Shown one piece after another: positions 19,304 to 26,612 of a DNA stretch of 64,000 nucleotides; position 1 is the stretch's first letter, and each line of letters opens with the position of its first letter. The notes under the pieces were generated by a model. That model was not told the DNA's origin, searched no databases, and worked only from the letters and a program-made list of their open reading frames with translations. Location of the stretch: contig NZ_JAPDNR010000001.1 of the NCBI RefSeq assembly GCF_025989125.1, forward strand, positions 6,808,087 to 6,872,086. Direction: 5' to 3'. Source of the DNA: Chitinophaga nivalis (lineage in GTDB: Bacteria; Bacteroidota; Bacteroidia; Chitinophagales; Chitinophagaceae). A program made the translations under genes and the position numbers.

Positions 19304-20026
19304 TCAGACATTATCATGTCGTGTATCCGTGTGGGATATATGCAGGCTATGGCAGAATTGATCCCATTTCAGCCGGCTGTCTGTCATACGATAAGGTAAA
19401 TTACGCTGCAGCTGGTGCCACAGGCGGGCCATCTCTTCAAATGCCTGGGTATTTTCCCTGCAATGCGCACACCAGTCATCCAGCACAATAGCACCTTCCG
19501 GCGAGGCTTTACCCGACAGGTAGCTGCTGATTAACGTTAATCCTCCGCCCTCTTCTTCGTCTATTACCACTGCCTGCTGCGCGTCCAGTAATACCTGGCA
19601 TTGATGCAATAATCGCAACGCTTTTCCCATCTGGGTAGCTACCGTGGTTACCGACACGCCCAATTCCCCGGCAATGTCGCGGTAGCCCTTCTCTTCTGTT
19701 CTGTTTTTCAGGAAGATAGCCCGGCAACTGCCGGATAACAATTTCATGGGTTGTACCATCTCAACAGGGGGTACTGCTGTTGGCGACAATAACAGCCACC
19801 AGCCACACCGATCGCACGTAGTAGCATATACGTAGGTCCGCAACTGTGCTGTAAAAACAAAGGATACTTTATACTGCCATAGCTCCGCGAACAGGTTATA
19901 CACAATTTCGTCTGCCACCATAGCCGATTTTACTTTGTAAAAGGCATAGCGATGCAGTTTTCCATAATGTTCATGAAAAAAAGTACTAAACAATGACAGA
20001 TATGTACGATCGGTGGCCTCTTCCAA
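19304..20026 (-). CDS. ECF-like sigma factor fused to a FecR N-terminal (anti-sigma) domain
   Basis: 240 residues. Residues ~8-65 resemble a divergent sigma region 2 (FHEHYGKLHRYAFYKVKSA, DEIVYNLFAELWQYK). Residues ~100-145 are a good sigma region 4: CRAIFLKNRTEEKGYRDIAGELGVSVTTVATQMGKALRLL. The C-terminal segment (TLISSYLSGKASPEGAIVLDDW and following, ~162-205) matches the cytoplasmic N-terminal domain of Bacteroidota FecR anti-sigma factors, but there is no membrane segment or periplasmic FecR domain. A normal system keeps sigma and FecR as separate proteins (compare 44072-45757). The frame is intact. The linker between regions 2 and 4 is short and holds a CDRCG motif. It may be a self-inhibited sigma factor or a non-functional relic. 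No separate fecR gene is near. Confidence 0.7.
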   Translation of the reverse strand: MEEATDRTYLSLFSTFFHEHYGKLHRYAFYKVKSAMVADEIVYNLFAELWQYKVSFVFTAQLRTYVYATTCDRCGWWLLLSPTAVPPVEMVQPMKLLSGSCRAIFLKNRTEEKGYRDIAGELGVSVTTVATQMGKALRLLHQCQVLLDAQQAVVIDEEEGGGLTLISSYLSGKASPEGAIVLDDWCAHCRENTQAFEEMARLWHQLQRNLPYRMTDSRLKWDQFCHSLHISHTDTRHDNV

Positions 20027-20246
20027 AACTTGCTACAGGGTATTTTGTTGTATCATCTGCCTATATAACACCTAGAGGTGGGGTATCCCCTTATTCCAAC
20101 AGCCGGAAAAAACAGATTTTAAGTTTCTTTTAACAAAATAACGGCATACGTCACCGGAAGACGCACCACTGACAGGAATCCTCTTTTTTCCTCACCCACC
20201 ATAAAATCAAATCCGTAATAGGAAAGTATAGGCTAATAAAAAACAT

Positions 20247-20513
20247 CTAGTCGATGCCTAAGTATGCTTTAGCTATGCTTTCAGCCTTTGCTCTCGCAAC
20301 TACTCCCCCTTTAAATTCCTCAGGATATTCATTGGAGCTATCTACTGTGATTTCATTCATTTCCATATCATAAACAGCCCACCACCAATAATCTTCGTCC
20401 ATCCATTCCGCCCGCAACATTAAACCCGCCCATTCAGCGGTACAATCATCAGAAAGATCTCCTTGCCAAACAATTGGTTCTTTAGCTAATATTTTCCGTT
20501 TGTCATCAATCAT
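20247..20513 (-). CDS. Small acidic hypothetical protein
   Basis: 88 residues, acidic and rich in aromatic residues (DEDYWWWAVYDMEMNEI in the centre), no signal peptide or membrane segment. I do not recognise the family. It starts with ATG at 20513 and stops at 20247. Small acidic proteins with this composition are common as immunity-type partners near polymorphic toxins, but no toxin gene is next to it, so that is only a thought. It lies at the edge of an AT-rich stretch that also holds a DUF4240 protein and a NACHT NTPase. Confidence 0.6.
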   Translation of the reverse strand: MIDDKRKILAKEPIVWQGDLSDDCTAEWAGLMLRAEWMDEDYWWWAVYDMEMNEITVDSSNEYPEEFKGGVVARAKAESIAKAYLGID

Positions 20514-20762
20514 TGCTAAACTAGGTAACTATTAAATTCGGGCAAGAAAAATTACGTACACCACAAAATAAAAAAAATTCTAAAAAGATTAGAAAACTCC
20601 AAACAAATACCATTTTACGTCCGTATAGCCAGCTATGTTTTGGTAATACCAAAACTCTTAACCTTTTCATGCTGCGCATTCAATATCCTATAACAGAAAT
20701 AGCGCAAGAAGAATCAAGCACCATTATCATTTAGGCATAACACATAAAAAAACTCGATGCCT

Positions 20763-21037
20763 CTAATCCTGCTCTCCGAAAATGGAGATAGATAAACTAT
20801 TGGTTACTCTCTCAGCAATCTCACATATCTTTTCCTTCCCTACCCTGCTTAATGCCCACACTAGTTTCCTTCAACACGTTTATCCATTTCCCACATTTTC
20901 CTATAGAAAGTTGGAGTATTATAATTATAATTACACTCCTCACTAACACGCTCTCTAAAAAGTACCGGCAGTTTGGAAAATGTAGTATGTAACTCAAGTA
21001 AAATGTTTACTGGTTGGGATTTAATGCTCTTGTAGAA
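20763..21037 (-). pseudogene. Frameshifted, 5'-truncated remnant of a small conserved Bacteroidota protein
   Basis: On the minus strand the frame from 21037 encodes an open stretch containing VNILLELHTTFSKLPVLF and YNTPTFYRKMWEMDKRVEGN before a TAG. Immediately after, another frame continues with VWALSRVGKEKICEIAERVT and ends at the TAG at 20763-20765. The two parts together read like one small protein of ~90 residues of a type seen in many Bacteroidota (an R-x-R-V..TFYRKM half followed by ALS..EKEKI). One frameshift joins them, and no start codon is in frame upstream (TGA at 21040-21038). Family membership is from memory of the pattern, so confidence is moderate. Confidence 0.45.
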
Positions 21038-21292
21038 TCAACTTCTACAAGGTTATAACTACATAAGAGTATTTCTCTTTACTCTCCTTCGTGATCCCCC
21101 TTGGGATTAATACATATACTCGTGATACTTTGTAGTACCTACGTTCGTTAGCAATGAGCATTTATTGCCAGGCGTAATATTAATCTATAATAGGTTCAAC
21201 CAATATTGTCAAGATCTATAAAAGTCTCATAAACAAGCAACAGCCGTCACCAACATTTACTCCCAAAAATTTCTTTTATATGTGCACATTTA

Positions 21293-21307
21293 GCGCTATT
21301 ATAGCGC
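21293..21307. promoter_or_regulatory. Near-perfect palindrome, possible operator
   Basis: GCGCTAT-t-ATAGCGC, 45 bases upstream of the DUF4240 start codon. A -7-like TAACTTTA follows at 21342-21349, so the palindrome would sit near the -33 to -55 region. Regulator unknown. Confidence 0.35.
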
Positions 21308-21351
21308 CTTCTAAACCGTTAGCAACTTAAAACGTATATTTTAACTTTAGC

Positions 21352-21873
21352 ATGGAAAAAAGAATATTTTGGGAGATTATTGAAAAATCTCTGCTGGTAC
21401 AAGAAGATCAGGCCAACGAACTTCAACGTCTACTTTCTCAGTTTTCATTAAGTGACATCGTAGATTTTGAAATTATTATGAGAGAATTAATCATAGAACT
21501 AGATGACTATAAGGTGATGGGGATACCAAAAATAATTGATGGTTATGTGAGCGATGATTCCTACATATATTTCCGGTGTTGGATAATTAGTAAGGGTAGG
21601 GAAATATTTGACATCGCTCTGCAGCATCCTGATGACATAGCGAAAATTGTTGACCAATCAACTTTACCTGATTTTGAAGACCTTTTGTATATAGCTGACA
21701 ATGCCTATCAATTTAAAAGCGGCGTTGGTGATGACGATGACAATTTGCCAAGAAATATAGCCTATAGCAAAGGTTTGGATTACGATTTAGACGCGCCTCC
21801 CACTAAAGGTACTAAATGCGAAGAGCGTGATCTGCCTGGTGTCTATCCAAAACTGTGGGCAATTTTTAACTAG
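21352..21873 (+). CDS. DUF4240 domain protein
   Basis: 173 residues, cytosolic. The N-terminal ~125 residues match the DUF4240 pattern: KRIFWEIIEKS at the start, a long helix (LQRLLSQFSLSDIVDFEIIM), then DGYVSDDSYIYFRCWIISKG and ALQHPDDIAKI. The C-terminal part is acidic (GVGDDDDNLP) and ends WAIFN. The function of DUF4240 is not established; members occur near toxin and defence genes and alone. It lies in an AT-rich island, convergent with the NACHT gene, and is followed by a 12-bp-stem hairpin. The -7-like box TAACTTTA ends two bases before the ATG, so the transcript may be leaderless. Confidence 0.8.
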   Translation: MEKRIFWEIIEKSLLVQEDQANELQRLLSQFSLSDIVDFEIIMRELIIELDDYKVMGIPKIIDGYVSDDSYIYFRCWIISKGREIFDIALQHPDDIAKIVDQSTLPDFEDLLYIADNAYQFKSGVGDDDDNLPRNIAYSKGLDYDLDAPPTKGTKCEERDLPGVYPKLWAIFN

Positions 21874-22268
21874 TTTCAATAGTCTTCGTTTTAGCATAAT
21901 CCTATAGCGGGTTAGTTAAGCTAGTACAAAAACTAACCCGCTGTAGTTATGCTAGGACATTATAAAATCGTTGTTCCTACCAACCTGCTGTTTCAGTCTC
22001 CATACTCCAAAGCGTATATTCGTTCTTCAAATGGTCCTTAGCTTATATCTTGAAGACTTCGAAAGCAATTTTTTGCTTTCCCATATTGTACTATTAATTT
22101 AAAGTTAAAATATATCTTATTGATGCACTTTATCTAGTAGTTTTCAATTCATGGGACGAGGCTCATAAATCGACGATTCTCTCATTAGAATAAATCCTTT
22201 TTATGTATACCTATACAGGTATTTTTACGTCATTTAATTAATAAAAAAACATCTGCTACTTAATTTTT
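21874..22268. other. Intergenic region between convergent genes
   Basis: About 395 AT-rich bases between the DUF4240 gene and the NACHT gene. Apart from the hairpin at 21906-21942 nothing is recognised. Confidence 0.45.
21906..21942 (+). terminator. Hairpin downstream of the DUF4240 gene
   Basis: Perfect 12-bp arms AGCGGGTTAGTT (21906-21917) and AACTAACCCGCT (21931-21942) with a 13-nt loop, 33 bases after the stop codon. No T run follows, so a terminator role is probable but not certain. Confidence 0.55.
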
Positions 22269-24155
22269 TCAAATATTCAACAAACCTATCTTCTTAGCCT
22301 TTAAATCTGCTATTTCTTTTTCAATTTCTAAAATTTTACTATTTAGCTTATCACAAAAAGATCCTATTTTCTGCGGCAACCGAGACTGGGCTAAATAGTT
22401 ACGAAAATCGCCTTCTTCTAGATAGCTCATATAAATCCTCTTTACAATCCTCTCTTCATGATCATTTATTTTAGGCTCACTTTTGATTCGAGTATCTGAA
22501 TCAGCCTTATTAATGAGAGACCTAACAATAGGATTCGCTGCTGATGGAGCAAAACGGTAAAGTATGACATTTAAATTTATCCCAACAACAAATGAAGCCA
22601 ACTCTTTAAACACATTTCCAGTTGTAGTCATAGATTCAAATACCATTTCACCATTTTCAATATTTTCGATATAACTAAATCCAATATCTAAATATTTCAT
22701 TAACTGCATTGCGACATACATTACATCTCCACCATAGGAAATTATTTTCAAAAATTGATGCATCTCTTCAATCACATACATACTATAAAAACTCTCTTTA
22801 TCTAATTCAATGCATAGCAGCCAAAAATTACTTAAATCACTACCAGATAATGTATTTAAGTTGTGCTTATAAAATGATTCTTTAAATTCAACGCTCTCCT
22901 GACTAAGTAACAAAGCAACATAATATTCTTGTTGGGATCTATGCGGGAAAGAATAAATTGCACCATCTAATAATATTATATTTATTGAAACAACTAAATC
23001 GTAAATCAGGTCATCTACCTTAAATGAGAGATTCTTTAGTTTTTGAATTTTAAGAAGAATAGATGTCAAATCCTGAAGCTCAAAACTGAACTTATTTTCT
23101 ATAAAAGCCAGTAGTGAAAGCCATTTTAACACTTCTTCAATTTCTTCTCTTTGTAATCCAGATTTTTTTTCATGTTGAAATCCACCACCTTTTATTGCAT
23201 CGTGTCTTGTAAACAAAGTATCAGAAACATTGAAATAAAAACGACTCTTGGTTTTGGGTAACTCAGGATAATATTCATACGTGAGAATAAACATGCTTAA
23301 CAGAAGCGGATTCTTCAAAAAAACAACTATTTCCGAACTCTTTATTTCCTCGATGTTAGTTTTTATTTTATCAAGAAGGGTAGCATCGTGAAAATTCTTC
23401 CGCTGAACATCAATAAAACTAATAATAGAATCATTACTGAGTGGTTCAATATTATATGTAATAAATCTTGGGATCGATTCAACATTTGCCTCTGGTCTTG
23501 AACTGATTATAAAATTATTATTGTGATATCTATCAATAAACGAGTTAATTTCACTGGTTATTATACTTTTCTTTCTATAATCAAGCTCATCATAACCATC
23601 TAACAAAAAAATAAATTTCCCTTCTTGAAGAAGTCTTTCCATTATCTTATCATTAGGTGATATTTTATTTTCTAAAATAATCTTAAATATATAATCTTGA
23701 AACCCTTCATTAATAAATGAGAAATTCCTGAATTCAATAAATATGGGAATACGTAAGAAATTACTATATGCATTTAAGAAAAAAAATCTCATTAGCATTG
23801 TTTTCCCACAGCCCGCCCCTCCGGTAATTGACAAATATTTATTATTGATTATTAAAGCACCAATATCATCCTGTATACCCCCGAATAATTTTCTTGCAGA
23901 TAATTGCAGAGGGAAATAAATATCAAAAAAGTAAATTGGTCTATCTCTAAATAAAAATGTTTTAGTAAAAAGATATTTCTGCAAGTGGGATTCTAAATAT
24001 TTTTTTATTCCAGATTCAAAAAAAGAGGAAACTTCCGCTTCGGTAAATTTATAAAATCTGGTCAACTCAGTGGTTATATCCTTTATTAAAGCCACACTTG
24101 ATGTTATAATTGATATTTCCATATGTTCATTCTTTTTACACAATTCTGAGAACAA
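22269..24155 (-). CDS. NACHT-domain NTPase, candidate defence protein
   Basis: 628 residues, no signal peptide. Walker A is SITGGAGCGKTMLMRFF (~115), Walker B/NACHT motif is FIFLLDGYDEL (~185), and ISSRPEANVESIPRF is the sensor-like arginine motif. FPHRSQQEYYVALLL (~412) matches the HRSFQEYF-type motif that follows NACHT modules in bacterial and eukaryotic STAND proteins. The N-terminal ~90 residues are helical and unassigned (a possible effector), and the C-terminal ~200 are helical, ending in a coiled coil of Glu/Lys. Bacterial NACHT proteins are known phage-defence factors, but this one has no recognised effector domain. The gene is much more AT-rich than its neighbours and its codons end mostly in A/T, which suggests transfer. 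A second start (Met12, 24122) is possible. Confidence 0.85.
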   Translation of the reverse strand: MFSELCKKNEHMEISIITSSVALIKDITTELTRFYKFTEAEVSSFFESGIKKYLESHLQKYLFTKTFLFRDRPIYFFDIYFPLQLSARKLFGGIQDDIGALIINNKYLSITGGAGCGKTMLMRFFFLNAYSNFLRIPIFIEFRNFSFINEGFQDYIFKIILENKISPNDKIMERLLQEGKFIFLLDGYDELDYRKKSIITSEINSFIDRYHNNNFIISSRPEANVESIPRFITYNIEPLSNDSIISFIDVQRKNFHDATLLDKIKTNIEEIKSSEIVVFLKNPLLLSMFILTYEYYPELPKTKSRFYFNVSDTLFTRHDAIKGGGFQHEKKSGLQREEIEEVLKWLSLLAFIENKFSFELQDLTSILLKIQKLKNLSFKVDDLIYDLVVSINIILLDGAIYSFPHRSQQEYYVALLLSQESVEFKESFYKHNLNTLSGSDLSNFWLLCIELDKESFYSMYVIEEMHQFLKIISYGGDVMYVAMQLMKYLDIGFSYIENIENGEMVFESMTTTGNVFKELASFVVGINLNVILYRFAPSAANPIVRSLINKADSDTRIKSEPKINDHEERIVKRIYMSYLEEGDFRNYLAQSRLPQKIGSFCDKLNSKILEIEKEIADLKAKKIGLLNI

Positions 24156-24375
24156 GTAAGCATTTATTATACAATATAGAACCAGATAGGCCTTTCATTT
24201 TAATCTATTTGTAACCTCTGTAAATATAATATTTTCTTATCCTATTACAAGGTCGTTGAAAATATTATTCTGTTACTTCTCTTATAAAACAACTCCTCCC
24301 TTTTCTCCGTCATCTCACCCCTCCCTCCAAAAAAAACTATTTGCCATCCCAATAAGATTTTCTATAATTGCAACA

Positions 24376-26586
24376 ATGTTTCAAAAATCAACACTCCGCA
24401 AATCCTTCCCTTTTCATAAACAATCCGATGCCATGGATTGCGGACCTACCTGCCTGAAAATGATCGCCGCCTACTACGGCAAAGTCTTTTCACTGCAGCA
24501 CCTGCGGAACATCAGCAAGCTGACACGCCAGGGCGTGACCTTTGCCGACCTCATTGCCACCGCAGAGATATTAGGATTCAAAACATTGTCCGCTGCGTTG
24601 CCGCTGGAAGTACTGGCCACCAAAGCCCCACTCCCCTGCATCCTGCACTGGGAGCAACAACATTTCGTGGTATTATACCGCATCACCAACACCCACGCCT
24701 ACCTCGCAGATCCTGCCCTGGGACGGCGCTCCAAAAAAACGCTGGCAGAGCTGACGGCCGGATGGGAACAGGAACCACACAGCGCTACCGGCCGGGCACT
24801 TTTTCTGGAGCCTACAGCCGCTTTTTACGAACAAACAGCGGCGCCGGGGAGTAACACCAGCCTGTGGTCTTTATTGCCCTATTTACGGCTGCATAAAGGC
24901 AAGGTGATGCCTGTAGCGGCAAGTTTGTTGCTGGCGGGATTTTTTTCCTTTGTCACCCCGGTACTGACCCAACAGATTGTTGACAAAGGCATACGCGGGC
25001 AAAACATACACCTGGTATGGCTGATCTGTATAGGCCAGCTGCTGCTGTTCCTGGGCCGTATGGTCATGGATTTCGTACGGGCGCGGGTGTTATTCCGGGC
25101 AGGTACGCTGATCAGTATCCAGCTGCTGAAAGACTTCCTGCTGAAACTGATGCGGCTACCGCTGTCTTTCTTCGACAACCGCCATGCGGGCGATAATATG
25201 CAGCGGGTGAGCGACAACCAGCGGATGGAAGATTTCCTGACTACGTCGCTGGTAACGCTGGTATTGTCTGTTATTACGATACTGGTCCTGGGCGGTACGT
25301 TGTTGTATTACAACAGCTGGATCTTCCTCCTCTTCCTGGTGGGTGCAGCGGCAGGTATCGGGTGGGCCAATGCCTTCCAGGAGCAACGACGCGTGCTGGA
25401 TCAAAAGAAATTCAAGCTGCTGGCGGCTAATCAACATATTCTGCTGGAGATCTTTTCTGCGATGCAGGAAATCAAAATCAGCGGTACCGAACAAATCAAA
25501 AGTGCGCATTGGGAGCAGCTGCAGGAGAAGTCTGCCGGCCTGAAACTGGAAAGCTTGCGCATGGACCAGTTCATACAGGGCACCGGTGCATTTATCAATG
25601 AATTCAAAAATGTGCTGATTACCTGTCTGGCGGCAACGCTGGTCATCAACGGACAAATAACACTGGGCGCCATGCTGGCCATTACATTTATATGCGGACA
25701 ACTGAATGCACCGGTGCTGCAGCTGGCAGATTTTATCCGCATTGCGCAGAATGCCCGTTTCAGTTTACAGCGACTGGCAGAAGTACACCAGGAGCCGGAT
25801 GAAGATGCGCCTAACGCGCCGCCGGCGGTATTGTCGGCCATTACCGGTAAAGACATCCGCCTGGAAAATGTATCGTTTCAGTATGGCCATGCGCATTCAC
25901 CGATGGTATTGAATAATATTCACCTCACCTTACCCGCCGGAAAAATCACAGCTATTGTAGGTATGAGCGGTGGTGGTAAAACCACGCTGATCAAGTTACT
26001 GTTGAAATTCTATCAACCGGTGGCTGGCAACATCTACCTGGGTAATACTCCTTTCAGTGAGTTATCCGCTAAATCGTGGCGCAGCCACTGCGGCGTGGTG
26101 ATGCAGGATGGGTATGTGTTTATGGATACCATTGCCAACAACATCTTTGCCGGTGCAGCGGAAAGAGATTACGAACGGTTATATGAAGCCGGTAAGATGG
26201 CCTGCATCCACGACTTCTTTCTATCGATGCCTTTCGGTTATGATACCATGGTAGGTAAAGATGGATATGGCCTCAGTGAAGGGCAGACCCAGCGACTGCT
26301 GATTGCCCGGCTGATCTATCGCAATCCGGCATTTATCTTTTTGGATGAAGCTACCAATTCCCTGGATGCCCACAACGAACGAGCCATCATAGAAAACCTG
26401 GATCGCTTCTTCCCGGGCAAAACGGTGCTGGTGGTAGCACACAGGCTGAGTACCGTCAAACATGCCGATCAGATTATTGTGATGCACCAGGGCAGTATTG
26501 TAGAAAGCGGCACGCACCAGGAACTGATCCGCCAGGAAAGCACGTATTATCACCTGATCAAAAACCAACTGGAACTGGGCAAGTAA
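24376..26586 (+). CDS. C39 peptidase-containing ABC transporter (bacteriocin exporter/leader peptidase)
   Basis: 736 residues from the ATG at 24376 (MFQKSTLRK). An upstream in-frame ATG (24256) would add 40 residues of low-complexity, unlikely sequence ahead of the peptidase domain. The N-terminal peptidase has Cys22 in MDCGPTCLKM, His96 in HFVVLY and Asp112 in LADPALG. A six-helix ABC membrane domain (~165-455) follows, then the ATPase with GMSGGGKTT (~530), LSEGQTQRL, FIFLDEATNSLD and VVAHRLSTV. Such proteins cut leader peptides after a double Gly and export the core. It is the first gene of the lanthipeptide operon, 26 bases before the lanB-type gene. The precursor at 32260-32436 has a GG site, which fits. 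Confidence 0.93.
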   Translation: MFQKSTLRKSFPFHKQSDAMDCGPTCLKMIAAYYGKVFSLQHLRNISKLTRQGVTFADLIATAEILGFKTLSAALPLEVLATKAPLPCILHWEQQHFVVLYRITNTHAYLADPALGRRSKKTLAELTAGWEQEPHSATGRALFLEPTAAFYEQTAAPGSNTSLWSLLPYLRLHKGKVMPVAASLLLAGFFSFVTPVLTQQIVDKGIRGQNIHLVWLICIGQLLLFLGRMVMDFVRARVLFRAGTLISIQLLKDFLLKLMRLPLSFFDNRHAGDNMQRVSDNQRMEDFLTTSLVTLVLSVITILVLGGTLLYYNSWIFLLFLVGAAAGIGWANAFQEQRRVLDQKKFKLLAANQHILLEIFSAMQEIKISGTEQIKSAHWEQLQEKSAGLKLESLRMDQFIQGTGAFINEFKNVLITCLAATLVINGQITLGAMLAITFICGQLNAPVLQLADFIRIAQNARFSLQRLAEVHQEPDEDAPNAPPAVLSAITGKDIRLENVSFQYGHAHSPMVLNNIHLTLPAGKITAIVGMSGGGKTTLIKLLLKFYQPVAGNIYLGNTPFSELSAKSWRSHCGVVMQDGYVFMDTIANNIFAGAAERDYERLYEAGKMACIHDFFLSMPFGYDTMVGKDGYGLSEGQTQRLLIARLIYRNPAFIFLDEATNSLDAHNERAIIENLDRFFPGKTVLVVAHRLSTVKHADQIIVMHQGSIVESGTHQELIRQESTYYHLIKNQLELGK

Positions 26587-26612
26587 TACCCGGTTCCGTT
26601 AATCCGACACAT

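Larger units (their letters stand above)
20514..21351. other. AT-rich intergenic region with a gene remnant
   Basis: About 840 bases. The only coding signal is the frameshifted remnant at 20763-21037. A near-palindrome GCGCTAT-t-ATAGCGC sits at 21293-21307 in front of the DUF4240 gene and could be an operator. The base composition is clearly lower in G+C than the flanks. Confidence 0.5.

Noticed and set aside
24256..24375. Upstream ATG for the C39/ABC exporter
   Set aside because: The added 40 residues are low-complexity and precede the normal start of C39 peptidase domains.
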